Counted from the first letter of the stretch, positions 52,616-64,000 are shown. The stretch is DNA of 64,000 nt from Trebouxia sp. TZW2008 (GCA_002118135.1 BDIU01000459.1:1-64000); one strand, 5' to 3'. Notes: generated by a model from the sequence alone, not told the origin. Program-made: numbers and translations.

Positions 52616-52649
52616 CCACAATGCAACATGCAATGCAGACCCTCGGTGT

Positions 52650-55543
52650 TCTTTAGCCTGTAAGGTTTGTGGCACATGGTTTGGTATATGCAGTGGGTGT
52701 TATCGTGAGCGTGACGACATGGAAAGACCTCTTGTCACCAGAGCTAATGCAGAAGGAGGATTCTCTTGACAAGCTTCTGATGTGCTGTTATGCATGCCAG
52801 TGAATCACCATATGTAATACTGAGTATCCAATACGTAATATGCAGTACGTAGTATTTGAGAATATAGATCACTGAGATGCAGTGCAACTTATGAAATACG
52901 CAATGCGGCGGCGCCATTATGTAAAACGTGATACATGAGCTGTGAGTTTTAATCACTGATGCATGCTGTTGATTGTGCTCATTCATTCCATGCTGATACA
53001 TGGCACACAGGCTGTTGAAACTGACAGTCTACAGTAAACTCTCTTTGTACCGACTGCTTTGGTTACCAAAAATTTTGGTAACTCCTTACATCAAATTGTC
53101 CTTACTCAGAGAGACCACTGCAGTCAGAATGCAGTGACTGGTTACCAATGGCGCTGTCCTTACATTGAGTGTCGTTACAACGAGAGTGTACTGTACCTTG
53201 ATTGTTTGCGACTGTGTAGCATCAAACCGCTGTTGCACGCTTGCAAACTGCTGTCTGCCATCAATGAGCTGCACAAAAACAAACAAATCGTGAGGAAGAT
53301 TTCAGCAAGCAATACATCTCACGTATGTAACCGTTTGCCGCCAAATTCTGTTGGCCTGGGGTCTTTAACAATAATGCCACACGTGTGCAAGTGATATGAT
53401 GGACTGTCAGCAATCTTTGAGTGAGCTGCTTAGTGCTTTGGAATTGCTGACACGATCTTAGCATCATTGTCTCTCACGTAAACCGCGTACAATAGTACGA
53501 GAATCCGCGCCCGAGCTGTGCAACAATCATAGCATTACTTGCTGATTGCATGTCATACATGTACAGCCGCATTGGAGACATTAATCAACATTCATAGGAT
53601 GGCAGTAGCATGCGTCTGAGGGGCAAAGGACACCGCAATGAGCTCAAAATTTGCATGCTCCAAGGGACAGCAGTGCATACATTTGCATCGTGCAACGAGT
53701 GCAACTAGGGTAGTTTTTGACGGCATCAGCAAAGACACGAATGGATTGAGCATGTGTCAAGGGTGACAGATCATACCGTAATGAGCACAAAATCTGCATG
53801 CTCCAGGGAACAGCAGACGAAGAGATGTTTGGTCATCCAAGGTAAAAGCTGTGCCAGTTGCACAAGTGTAGCCTGCCAAAGTGAGACTAGCACCATGAAC
53901 TGCTTGCACGAACTGCCGCAATCCTTCAATGCATATCCCGTGCATTGCTGCACAGCCTGCAACAGCGTAGTGAAAGCTGTTGAGCCTGCAATTAGTATGC
54001 TGCTGTTGACCAGCTGGCTTGCTGCAAACTGATGGTCACAGCATGCCAGTTTGCTGGCTTGTCTGCCGAGCTAAACCAGCAGGAAACAGTCAATTGATCC
54101 TCACAGTGTCCGTTTGAGTTGATCTCACACGGCTGAACGAATTTGCTGGGGCTGAAGGACTCTCTCGGGAAAACATATGTCAAGAAAACCGGCCTTCCAT
54201 CACAGCACCTGACCTATATATTGTGACCTCAACGGATGGCAGGCGACCAGGCATTGACAGCATCGTGCGTTGTCGCTAAATCGCAGCTAGGAACACAAGT
54301 TGTCGGAAAGCAGCGTTTTGTACAAGCGACCTTCGTAGCCAGGCTTACGCGTTTACATGCGACACGCTGTGGCTGCTCTCTGACCGGCAGAGCTGATGTT
54401 ACGAACGCGCATTCCCTGCCGAATGCTGGCAGCGGTTTTACCAACAAGTTAAGCAGCATGACGCATTGATCGCGACTCCTAAGCGTCGTTTGCCATTGGA
54501 GTTTAACTCGTTCAACGAGGGCCTTTGAGTAATGGCGTATCCCGAACCCACATTCGTGAATTTGTCTATGGAAAATTGAGCAACATCACTGCCACAGCAG
54601 CCTTTGCAAATTGCTGTTGGCTCACAGCTTGGCAGGTTTTTGTAGCAGGTACACTTTGCTGCATGAGAAGCGACGATATTGCGGCACAATCATGTGCATC
54701 TTACTTGGCAATGAATATATTGACCATGGTTGGGTCAATGTCGAGCTCGTTGCAGCTCAAGCAGACATCTGTTTCGGGGCTATCAGTTGGTGGTGTCAGC
54801 ATCGTGTTGTTGATTTTTCCATGCTCTTGATCTGATCATGCTCACGAAGCTCGTGGAAACATGCAGCCTGCTCCTAAAATATGAGGTTTGAACTTTGTCT
54901 ATCAATTGCGAACCAGCGGACCCCGATTTCTTGTCATATTGGCGCTACACATATGACCCTGTATACGAAGGCAAGCACAGAAAATGCTGGACAGTATTAA
55001 TCATAGATCATTGGCATTGCGATTAGTCACACCTGTGTGTGCAGTCACAAGTTTGCCCAATCGCACGGCGCTCTGCCTCAAACAATTGCCGAAGTCCTGG
55101 TTCAAGTCTGAGTCTGTACCGTGTATCGCGCAAGATGTTACACTCCGTTTATATTCCGTTCATGAACTCCGCTTATGCCGCTAAAGTGAAGTGTTTGATC
55201 CCTGCAAGCCAGGCGACAGCCGTTTGGCTGCCGGAGGCAACGTCAAAACAGATAACAATTGGCAACCTCAAAACAGACATTAATTGACCGAGAAACCTTT
55301 CTTCATCCTGTGAGACTCGCCGAAGTAAGCTGTAGTCGACTGATCACCACGTCACAAGCCTTGATCTGGGCCAGCTTTGTTCGTGTGCAACAAACTGACA
55401 AACGACATGCAACAAACTTTGCGTGCACGTGCTACAGCATGTCGGAATTCACAAGTACAGTAAAGCCTGTATGCTACAGGTTGTTTAGGGCCACCTTAGC
55501 AGAAAGTAGCTGCAGCAGTGGCCCATTCCCTTCCTGCAAACAA
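52650..55543. other. unassigned region between the ATPase and the coiled-coil gene
   Basis: It should contain the missing ATPase N-terminal exon(s), its promoter and that of the coiled-coil gene. Besides the MITE at 53032 I recognise nothing. Composition becomes more CpG-rich around 54200-55350. Confidence 0.35.
53032..53193 (+). mobile_element. MITE copy 4, best preserved, TA target duplication
   Basis: The element starts CAGTAAACTCTCTTTGTACC and ends ...CGAGAGTGTACTG, with inverted termini of about 18 bp (imperfect) and TA on both sides. CAGT ends with a TA duplication are typical of Tc1/mariner-pogo transposons. At 162 bp it is non-autonomous. Confidence 0.88.
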
Positions 55544-58500
55544 ATGCACAGCGCATTTGGCAGCTTGCATGGAATGAGTCAGGCTATTGATCAAGAGAGC
55601 CGCACACAGCTGAGTGCTTTCTTATCAGAGCTCACATCTCAGGTCGCCAGCCAGTTGGCCAGACTGCGCACAGAACTTGAGCAGGCTCAAGACCGCAAGA
55701 TACAGGTCAAGAAGCAGAAATGCATCACATTACATTGCATCACATGACATCACGTTAAATCACATCACATCACATTACATCACAATACATTGCTTTCCTG
55801 TATTAGGGAGCCAACAGGAAATCATACAGACATTATCAAGAACATGCACATTTGGGCCCTGACAAAACATCTGACAATCCAATGCGTAGTACAATATAGC
55901 ACCGCCTGGAGGCAGCAATCCTGTGGATCCTCGTCTGCATTGCACTTCGTTGAAAGCAAAGCTCGTTCTGTCTGCAGCTCGAGGTGCAAAAGGCCCTGCA
56001 AGGCACCTACTCAGCAGCTGCTGGCAAGAGGATGGAGCGCTGGGTGCATCACAAAATCACAAAGCTCTTGCAACAAGACAAAACGCAGGTCAGCATGTAT
56101 GTCCTGCATTTTGGAGCTGCACTTGATATGCCTCATGCTGGCTTAAGACAAGACTTGGGCCACACACACCTAGCACATGTGCTGGAACATGTAATGGTAA
56201 TTTGTTATTACTGTTACATTCTGGCTTGAATGTTTTCTGTGTGCTCTGCTGCCATGTGACTGGTTGGAACAATGCAAAATATGCAGGTCAAGGTGACACC
56301 CAACAGTGATTATGGCAAGGCCAACATCCAGTCTGATGCTGAAGGTGAGAAAGCAAAGTGACACAGACATGCAGAAAAGCAGAAAGGAAGAACAAAAACA
56401 AGGGTAAAAGCAAGAATGATGCTGTTAGTCTGGCTTCCAAAAGCTGAATGTCAGACCTCCCTACAAAGACGCTCAGATCAAGCCTGCCTTTGACAAGACA
56501 GGTCTTGGGCCACACACACCTAGCACATGTGCTGGAATGTGTGATGATGATGATAATTATTGTTGTTATTTTTGTTGTGATTACTATTATTATTATCAGT
56601 ATTAACAGTGTGACCATGATCATTGTCATCATTATCATCGTTGTTTATTTCTGTCATCATGACGTTAGGCTTGGTGCCAAGCCTGAGACTGATGCATTCG
56701 TTGCAGGTGCTGCGAATGCAGCACGCAGCTGTTGCAGCAAAGGATACCTGTGCACAACCGACTTGCTTTCATGTGGTGGCTGTAGGTACCCAGCAACTCA
56801 CTGAGGGCAGGTTGGAGAAGTCACAGCAGTCGGAAGTGCAACAGGAGCATGCGGCATGTCAGACAACATGTACAGATACTGCTTGCATTGACCATGGAAC
56901 TCAGACTCAGAACACTGTGGAACAGCAGGCTGCATCTTCACAACCTATGGCTAGACCAGCAGTGGCAAGGTGCGTTGTGACGGATGTTAAAAGTTCTGCC
57001 CTGGTGGCGTAAAAATCACACCTTTTGTGTACACGAGAAGTGACCTTATCATTCTGATGCGCAAAGAGGAAGCGTGACTCAGAGTTTCCTTATCTCACTT
57101 GTCACCATCACTACGCTACGTGCGTATGCTCTCCAAACATGCTGCCTGCTTGGCATGCACACATTCCACTTCATCCAGCCATACTTTCGGCACATGCTCT
57201 ATTGTCTTGTTCCCCTATCCCCACAATCCTCCATGTTCCCCCATGTCCCCACATCCCCCCTGTCCCCTGCATTAACCCTAACGCCCCCCACCCCTTTCAT
57301 GTCCACCATCCCAACATCACCATCTTTGTAGGATCAGCTAGATCACCACGCTGCGCTGAAGTGCATTGTGCAGTAAGTTGCCAGCTGGTAGTCTGCATAA
57401 CAACACTGTATGCACACCAACCGTTTACAAGGACCTCACCTCCCTTCATGCTCAGCACAATTGGGTCAGGATAGCACAGGACCGGACTGATTGGAGACAG
57501 TTGATTGTTCCAGTATGTACCTAGCTGGGCCTGCCAAGCCTGTCTAGCACACGTTTAGAATGAACGCATGAATGCACACAAAGGTTTGTGTTGGATGCTG
57601 TGCTCTTTCAGTTGGCTGTTGCTGCCAGTCATGCATGGTGTGGCCAGAGACATACAATGCTTGCAGCTGGCAGGCCTTGTTGAGTGATGTAGCGCTTGCA
57701 AGTCTCACGACTTGCCAGGTAATGCACATTTTGCTGGTCTGTAAAGACATGCGGGCGTGCAACGCGCAAGAATGCATGTGAGAGTGCGAGAAAGAGCTTA
57801 GACACGCAAGCAGGAGGTGTATAGTATACACCAATGGTTGGTGGAGGGGATCTTGGCCTGTCGGCTGCAGTTGCGTCACAGCATTAGTCATACTTTTGTC
57901 AGAAATTGTACTGTATCGTTACAGGGTCTCAGAAGTCACTGAAGGATGCAGTGTTTGCAGGTCTCAGGACTCGCTGAGTCTCATGCATCATGCCAACGCA
58001 GTCAGTGTGCTTACCCCAGCCAGCACCAAGACGACCCGCCCACAGCCCATGCACAAGTCTCCTGCAGCATCTAGACAGCCTCTGGTTAGCATTGACACAA
58101 ACCAGCATCAAACAGGTTTCAGCTCCCAGCCAGTGTCTGCAAAGCAGGGATACCATTTCAGCGCAGATCAAGAGGTGACCACAGCAGGCACAATTTCTCA
58201 CAAGCTCTATGCAGCGCCAGAGGTGAACACGCCAAGCACAGGTTTGCACAGGGCGAATGCACTGTCAAGGGTAATTACAATGGGCTCAGGGTCTCATGCT
58301 GTCGACAGTCAAAAGGAGCCGCGCCACCAGCAACAATTCTTGAGCTCTGGACAGAAGGCGCAGGACTTTGCAAGTGCAGCTGACATACAGGCCAGATTGG
58401 CAAGCACTGCTAGGCGCCTTGAGGTACAGATGCTGCAGCAGACTGGTCCGTCCCATCTGGCAATAGCGGCACCTTCACCAATTGCTTTAGAGACACCTCC

Positions 58501-59449
58501 GGCAGCAGCGCCACCACAGTCAGCGCCAGAAGTTGCACTGCAACAAGCTGGCACATATGTGAGGCACGTCACGGAGGCGCATGATCACTCTGGGGGCCTG
58601 ACACAACCCACAATCAGTCAACCTCAGAATGACTGTCATACAGCTCAGCAGTCCTATGGAGTTGTGTTGGACAGAAGAGGCACGGCAGCTGCTGACGCAC
58701 ACTATGGCAGGCTTGCACAGCGCCCAGCAGCTGCAGCAGACAAACAGTATACAACAGCAGCTGCAGGTGCGGACCATGGCGATCAAGTTCAGCGCGGAGC
58801 AGCTGCTGCATACATGCCCACAGTGCACACAGAGGCCAGGCCTGCTGTACATGATTGGTCTGGCCCTGACAGCAGCCGGCACAACGGGGTTGAGCTCAGC
58901 TGGCCTGACCCACAGTACTTTGATGCGCAGCAACAGCAGCTTGAGTCTAAGGCCTTGCCTGAGCAGCAGAACCCCTCAGCTTTGCAAGGCTCTGTGCATT
59001 CCGATGCAATGTCACAGACACAGCGCTTGGCTGATGTGCATTTCAGCACACTACCACAGAAGCAGCGCTTGGACGATGTGCATCTCGAAGCAACACCAGT
59101 GACATTGATGCAGCGCTTTGCTGATGCAAGGAAGCTGGCGCAGGAGTCAGCTGCTCATGTGTTACATGACATAGATCACCTGTCAGTAGGCATTCCTCTG
59201 ACCCCACAGACCATGCATGCACAGCCTAGAGATAGCTTGGAGGCCAGCATATGGAAGCTGTCGAGCAGTCAGGCTCGACATCCTATTCATGAACACAGCG
59301 ATTCTGCATGCTGTGCTCAGATAGCCACTGCTTCTGACACACACAATTCTAGTCAAAGCAGAAGAGAGGAGTTTCCTGCATACAAGCCGGAAGACAAGCT
59401 TGGCATAACTCTACAACATCTAAGTGCAAGGCACCTCAGAAGGATGTGA
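55544..59449 (+). CDS. coiled-coil protein with long Gln/Ala/Ser-rich tail, unknown family
   Basis: Exons that look real: about 55544-55705 (MHSAFGSLHGMSQAIDQESR, then a heptad-like helix ending ARLRTELEQAQDRKIQ), 55984-56090 (VQKALQGTYSAAAGKRMERW...), 56287-56344, 56669 to about 56969 (Gln/Thr/Cys-rich), and about 57926-59449, a continuous frame of about 508 codons ending at TGA. Splice phases are consistent for the first four. The joins between 56969 and 57926 are unresolved (a small exon reading DQLDHHAALKCIVQ lies at about 57332). The N-terminal 120 residues are probably a coiled coil. The large last exon is low-complexity and probably disordered, with repeats such as QRLADVHFSTLPQKQRLDDV. 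There is no enzyme motif. I do not recognise the family; a centrosomal or scaffold role would be a guess. Confidence 0.55.
56150..56560 (+). repeat. dispersed repeat family C, two copies
   Basis: The block CTTGGGCCACACACACCTAG + CACATGTGCTGGAA occurs at about 56154-56190 and about 56504-56540, each followed by an AT-rich tail (TTATTACTG..., GATGATGATAATTATTG...). Both lie in introns of the coiled-coil gene. Confidence 0.78.
57215..57320 (+). repeat. C-rich intron tract
   Basis: CCCCATGTCCCCACATCCCC-type sequence in an intron of the coiled-coil gene. It is C-rich on the sense strand, like the two AUX1-like tracts. Confidence 0.75.
57415..57572 (+). repeat. dispersed repeat family B, copy 3
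   Basis: Shares GTTTACAAGGACCTC, GGGTCAGGATAGCACAGG, GGAGACAGTTGATTG and CTAGCTGGGCCTGCC-like blocks with 31885-32255, in the same order and orientation. Confidence 0.8.
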
Positions 59450-59927
59450 TGTTAATGACTGACAATTCAGTGACTGACCAGCTCGTTGATTGTCAGGACA
59501 TAGCACTGGTAATTCCTAAACGCTTGCAGATTCTGCATGTAAAGGTTGTCACATTTTCAGCTGAAATCAAAGTAATGACATAACAAGAGCGCAACATGAT
59601 TGGACGGTTGCATTTACATTTCCACCATGACAGCGGAGTTTGTTCCAGCAGTCTTTGCTGCCTGCTGCGACTGGCAATCAAGCGAGATTAGAGAAGGGGC
59701 TGAGGTGGGGTTTTGCTGGGGTCAATTGGGGAGGGGGTGAATGATTGTGCATGTGATCGCCATTGCATTTGTGTCGCACTGCAACGATCATGCGCTTCGC
59801 TGCATGTCCGCCTGATATCCGGCTATCGTGCTGCGTATGTCCATGTTGTAGTCCTAGCACTGACCGAGCATGCGCAGTCAGTCTTGCCGCTCGACTCGTC
59901 GTTTCTGGTGTTCCTGAGCTGCCGACC
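59450..59927. promoter_or_regulatory. intergenic / dihydroneopterin aldolase promoter region
   Basis: No gene recognised. The frame in front of the chosen aldolase start is open back to about 59763, so a longer N-terminus is possible. Confidence 0.35.
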
Positions 59928-61012
59928 ATGTGGCAAGTGATCGCCAAACGAGCAGCCGTAGCGTGCCACACGAACGTCAGCCCGTCGGCATTTACAAAGC
60001 TATGTCCCAGATACGCATCGATCTGGGGCAACCCTGCATCGAGTGCACCAAGCCATGCCGCTTCCACTGACTGTATTCACCTGAAAGGTCTGACTTTCCA
60101 TGGGTACCATGGAGTCTTGCCAGAGGTACAGCAAATTGGCCCTTTGCACTCCGTTAAGTCGCAATTCACATTGAGTTGCTCGGTTCAGGAAAATCTGCTG
60201 GGCCAGAAGTTTGTTGTGGATGCTACACTATTTGTAGACCTCCAAAAAGCCGGCAAAACTGACAATGTACATGACACGGTCAGCTATGCAGATGTATACA
60301 GGTCAAGCCAGACACTTGCTGCAGTGCCACATGTTTGTTGACCATGCTCCTGTGCATGAGCCAGTCCAATTATTGTTGTACTGCCTGAACCACAGCAATT
60401 GAATCGCATGAAAATGCTGTCTTTGTCATGCGCCACAGGATTCCAGTATCACTTCATGCAATTTGCGCCTAAAGCAGAATAGCACCATACTCTTCATCTC
60501 AGTGTGTAGGACTCTGTCATACTTGTTTTGGAATGCGTATAGGCGCCTAGTATTGCGCATTCCATGATATATGCTGCATCTGAGAAACTGCTACTTTTAG
60601 ATACTTGTATACTGCATGTTGAGTATTACAAATGACGTTTCACTGGTCTTCAGGCATATCAAGACCGTCATGGAAGGCCGGCCACACAAGTTGTTGGAAT
60701 CAGTGGCAGATAGGCTAGTGACAGAAATCCTGAATGACTACCACATGGTTCAAGGCCTGCAACTACAAATCCAGAAACCCCATGTTGCTGTGCCTGGAGT
60801 GGTGCAATCACTAGGTGAGCATCAAACGCAGAAAGAAATAAAGCAAAACACATGTCAGCAAGATTGTTGTAGGGATGCTGCAATTGCAGTTCCAAGTGTA
60901 ATGCAGCATTTCAAGACATCATGCACACTGCTCAGTGCAAATGTCAGAAGGTTCTGATCACATGTCCTGTTGTGCAGGCATTGAAATCACTCGGTATAGG
61001 GTCACATCCTAG
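59928..61012 (+). CDS. dihydroneopterin aldolase (folate biosynthesis), probably organellar
   Basis: Converts 7,8-dihydroneopterin to 6-hydroxymethyl-dihydropterin and glycolaldehyde. Four exons agree in phase: 59928-60125, 60189-60301, 60654-60814 and 60978-61012 (TAG). The first intron is only 63 nt and a multiple of three; its retention would keep the frame open. Family motifs are HLKGLTFHGYHGVLPE, LLGQKFVVDATLFVDLQKAG, HDTVSYADVYR, LLESVADRLVTEIL, and QKPHVAVPGVVQSLGIEITR with the conserved Lys. The active-site Glu falls at the exon 1/2 junction (PE|EN). The chosen ATG gives a leader of about 45 residues, MWQVIAKRAAVACHTNVSPS..., resembling a mitochondrial presequence. Total about 168 residues, against about 120 for bacterial FolB. 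Activity in mitochondria is inferred from the leader only. Confidence 0.93.
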
Positions 61013-62282
61013 TTGGCCTTGATTACTTGCAATGGTTTGTGGTAGCACAGGATAGAACACAGCCTGGCATGTGAGCGCCATTCAAGCACTGCAAGGCAGC
61101 CTGCCAGCAGGCTGTTACATCCAACAAGAACGCCGTGTTATTACCATCTACATGGCAGCAAAAGTTCCAGTACAGGCTGCAATCCATGACTCGACATAAG
61201 AGTTCATGCACAAGCACCATCAGTGTACAATCAGTTTCAACGGATGGCTGATATTATAAGCGGGCAGCAATTGATTATGCCATCAGATTTCAGTGACAGA
61301 GCAACAGGATCGCTGCATCTTGACTGTAGCTCGTTCCCAATGTCCCCAATGTTGAGTGTTTTGTCCCTCAAACAACAGCAAACATTGGATATTGTGGTCA
61401 GCAACAGCATGAGCGGCATTGCAGCTGCTGTGTATTGGTTTCACAATCTCTGATACCCTTGTGTATGTGGTCATGCTCCAGTGACAAGTGGTTGACTTAG
61501 CTGAAACTGAGGCACAGCAAGGCCCAAGCTTGTCTGCGTAGCCCCCAATCAGTGCAAAGTCAGACAGTGAGTGTCAGTAGGCAATGTCAGTTTTAGCCAG
61601 AGCCATGCCAATAAAATAAAATAAAAAAGGTAAAATATGTAATCAACAAAATAAAATATGTAATAAATGAAATAGGTGACAGCACCAGACAGGATCCTTG
61701 CAAAGACAGGATGTTGCCAACTGTATGTTGCGATTATCTGTTGCAAGCGCGGTGCAACTAATGGAGCTCTGAACAATGAGTCATGGTCTCTAGCCTTATC
61801 TGACCTTTGTCGGTGCCTGCGAAGCTGCGTTTTCTTCCTGTAAACAATGCAATGCCGCTTGCACAAGTGCCATGCGCTTCCGTTTCATATGATATGAACT
61901 CTGTGGGATTTGTGCAATTTGCTCTTCACCTAGGTCAACTGTGTCAGCACAGCAGAGCCAGCGGCTGCTTGCAGTCATTAGAAAATGCATTTGTCCCATG
62001 CTGACTGGTATAACGCCAGCTGCTACTGTGCTACTGAACGCGTCTGCCTTCAACGGTGCGTGCTGGGCCATGCCGGAGGGGCTGGCTAGCATATCCAGGT
62101 CGCTAGCTAATCGAGCATGACAAGTCAAACTCTGTGTCCGATAATTGCCATAGACAAGGCCCGCAGCTTGCTGTAGACCGGGCTGATCAGTTCATCTTCC
62201 GAGCTGTCTGCCGTTCTCAGCACTTTTGTACATAGATAGCGAAAGTGTCTCACCAAATACGCTCAAATGTGATGAAGAGCCG
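61013..62282. other. region between the aldolase and the PhyH-family gene, possible - strand first exon
   Basis: On the - strand, a CpG-richer open segment from about 62080 to 61800 could be a first exon. It starts MAQHAPLKADAFSSTVAAGV, ends ...LQEENAASQAPTK and meets a GTCAGATA donor. That would make it head-to-head with the PhyH-family gene. No downstream exon or family was recognised. An A/T-rich AAATA-repeat stretch lies at about 61612-61675. Confidence 0.35.
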
Positions 62283-64000
62283 ATGAAGGGGAGCGTCCGG
62301 CAGGTCAGAGCAGGCAGTGGCCTGGTGAACGCTGCTGAGATGGTAGACTCCAGCAGACTTTTGGAAGAAGGAGACATCACGGCCGCTAGCTCAGGATTGC
62401 AGCGAGACGGTTATCTGCTCTTACGCGGGTATTTGCCGGCTGCAAAGGTCCTCGAGGTGACCAAAAATTGTTGCAACTACTTTGCAGCGCACCAGCATTT
62501 GTTCAACATTTGCTGTACCTGCTCTCTTCCTCGCAGGCACGAGACTGCTTGCTGACTGAGCTCAACAAATGGAAGCCTGGTCTCTGCAGCAGAGAAGTGG
62601 GTAACATGCAGCAACCCCGTTGCCATACTTCATGTTTGTCCACATCATGTCAGATGGAGGTTGACCACGCAAAGGTACCACAGCTTATAAGCACAGCAGC
62701 ACGAGTTTGGCTTTGCTGTGCAGGGCATTGGCATTGAGGGGTTGCGCAATCTGGGCATGCTGCAGAGGCAGGACTTTGCAGCGAAACCGCCTGTGCAACA
62801 AGTGCTGGAAGCCCCACAGCTGTTTGACCTAATGGAGGCCCTTCTAGGGGTATGCAGCAGCAAACAGCCCTGCGTTAGCATGGAATGCCTCCAGACAACT
62901 GTCTGTGCACCTTGTGCTGCGCTATGTCCTGTTCCACACGCTGTGCCACATGCTGTGCCACATGCTGTGCTACATGCTGTGCTACGTGCTGTGCTACCTG
63001 CTGTGCCGCATGCTGCGCTACGTGCTTTGCTACATGCTGTGCCAAATGCTGTGCTACATGCTGTGCAACATGCTGTGCAACATGCTGTGCTACATGCTGT
63101 GTTACATGCTGTGCTACATGCTGTGCTACATGCTGTGCTGTGCCTCACGCTGTGCCACACGCTGTGCCATCTGCATCACCTCATGTGCTATGTGCTCAGC
63201 GATACCCATGCCCAGAGCATATATCAGGCTGCCGGCTTTTATCCAGAGCTGTAGCGCCTGAGTCACTAAATTGCTAGCGCCTGAGTCACTAAATTGCTTG
63301 TGTTGCTGCTTATGCTGTGGTGTCAGGTGTGTCAAGTGCTCAGGTGTCTGCAGGTTTCAAATGTCATCACTACAGGGTACAAGTGGCTGCGCGCTGTCTG
63401 CCAGGGAGAGTACACTGGTGTACATACAGACAAAGTGTTCCTGGGGCGTGGTTCATCACATGTTCTCACCGCCTGGGTTCCTCTTAGCAAGGTGACACAT
63501 CCAGCCACATGACTTGACACCAGATTTTTGAGTTGCAAGCTCCCATGACGTGGTGTCTGGTGCAATTGCGTCTGACAAGTGGCTGCATCTGCCATTGCAT
63601 GCATATGCGCATTGCGGCATGCACTGCATTTTGCTGAGTCATTATGTGTGCATCAGAGGGCTTTCTCGCCGAATGCTGCCAGACGGCTTTTGCCTTATCT
63701 GGCCTGCAAAGAAGCTGACATCATCCAGACATCGACACACAAGATCTGCATGGGCTCTGGGTACTGTGAAGTTCAATTACGATTAGCAAAGATCCTGTCA
63801 CTCATTGGTTGCTGGGCTTGGCCAATGATGCAGGTGAGTGTGGAAGACGGGGCCATGATGGTGTGTAGAGGGTCACACCGCATGAGGTCTTTTGCCAAAC
63901 TCAAAGCTGGCTATGGGCAAACTCAGGTGAGTGGTCCCATATTCCCATCACGTGCTTGCCCTATGATAAGGACTCACACTGTCAGATTTGATGCCTGATA
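62283..64000 (+). CDS. phytanoyl-CoA dioxygenase (PhyH) family oxygenase, runs off the window
   Basis: An Fe(II)/2-oxoglutarate-dependent oxygenase of the PhyH superfamily. Exons seen: 62283-62456 (GLQRDGYLLLRGYLPAAKVL), 62537 to about 62596 (ARDCLLTELNKWKPG), a tentative 21-nt exon 62654-62674, 62724-62849 (GIGIEGLRNLGMLQRQDFAA...), 63354-63491 (VITTGYKWLRAVCQGEYTGV, then HTDKVFLG and a TAWVPL strand) and 63834-63926 (VEDGAMMVCRGSHRMRSFAK), followed by a donor. The H-T-D pair is the expected iron ligand motif. The second iron His and the 2-oxoglutarate Arg would lie beyond 64000. The substrate is unknown; many algae carry several such genes. The start codon is the first in-frame ATG of an open frame that begins slightly earlier. 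Confidence 0.87.
62930..63170. repeat. 12-bp minisatellite (TGCTGTGCTACA)n in a PhyH-family intron
   Basis: About 20 units of TGCTGTGC(C/T)ACA-type sequence. The unit length is divisible by three, so all three + frames stay open for over 200 bp. Not evidence of coding. Confidence 0.93.
63250..63300. repeat. 24-bp tandem duplication
   Basis: AGCGCCTGAGTCACTAAATTGCT occurs twice in direct succession in the intron before exon 63354. Confidence 0.9.

Noticed and set aside
57270..57290. TTAACCCTAACG resembling telomeric repeat
   Set aside because: A single unit within a C-rich intron, with no tandem telomere motif.
62885..63277. Long overlapping + strand frames rich in Cys-Cys-Ala-Thr
   Set aside because: They arise from a 12-bp minisatellite in an intron of the PhyH-family gene; all three frames are open.

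Overview
The window is nuclear DNA of a eukaryote, most likely a green alga (Chlorophyta, probably a trebouxiophyte). Short exons are separated by GT-AG introns, usually with a TGCAG-type acceptor. The gene set is plant-like: an AUX1/LAX-type permease, an ISS1/VAS1-type aminotransferase, a plant-type MPDU1 and a WP-type leucine-rich-repeat protein. The lineage is inferred from gene content and style, not from a marker gene. There are no operons, and no rRNA or tRNA gene was recognised. One assembly gap (Ns) lies at 22716-22868.

Layout: an LRR protein (+, 1141-2640); an AUX1/LAX-like carrier (-, 4186-11279); a poorly coding stretch with a foldback at about 12.5 kb; a SLX9-like ribosome-biogenesis protein (-, about 13.7-14.6 kb) head-to-head with HAT1 (+, 15148-17920); MPDU1/SL15 (+, about 18.9-21.4 kb); a C-factor/sniffer-like SDR reductase (-, 22083-25069); a COMT-like O-methyltransferase (-, 25705-27859) head-to-head with the ISS1/VAS1-like aminotransferase (+, 28295-33224); a minisatellite and unassigned sequence (33.2-38.1 kb); a very long P5-type (P5B-like) P-type ATPase gene (-, 38196 to about 52.1 kb); unassigned sequence; a coiled-coil/low-complexity protein (+, about 55.5-59.4 kb); dihydroneopterin aldolase (+, 59928-61012); and a phytanoyl-CoA dioxygenase-family protein (+, 62283 to beyond the right edge).

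The most striking property is not a gene but a habit of the whole window. Intact exons are repeatedly flanked by tandem, decayed, partial copies that span an exon-intron boundary. I count at least 20 such arrays in six genes, with 2 to 8 copies and unit lengths of about 90-230 bp. Copies carrying the acceptor side of an exon lie upstream of the intact exon. Copies carrying the donor side lie downstream. Many copies keep splice-site-like GT or AG ends but have lost the frame or a catalytic motif, for example DKTGTLT changed to DKPGSLT in the ATPase. Two arrays also contain near-perfect inverted repeats. The P-type ATPase is spread over about 14 kb largely because of these arrays.

Other repeats include a TA-flanked, pogo-like MITE family (four copies), a second dispersed family of about 170 bp, a third short one, and several minisatellites. 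Three introns are strongly C-rich on the sense strand. Functionally, the auxin-type permease and the ISS1/VAS1-type aminotransferase could both touch tryptophan/indole metabolism. Their proximity (about 17 kb) is suggestive only, and nothing here shows co-regulation.
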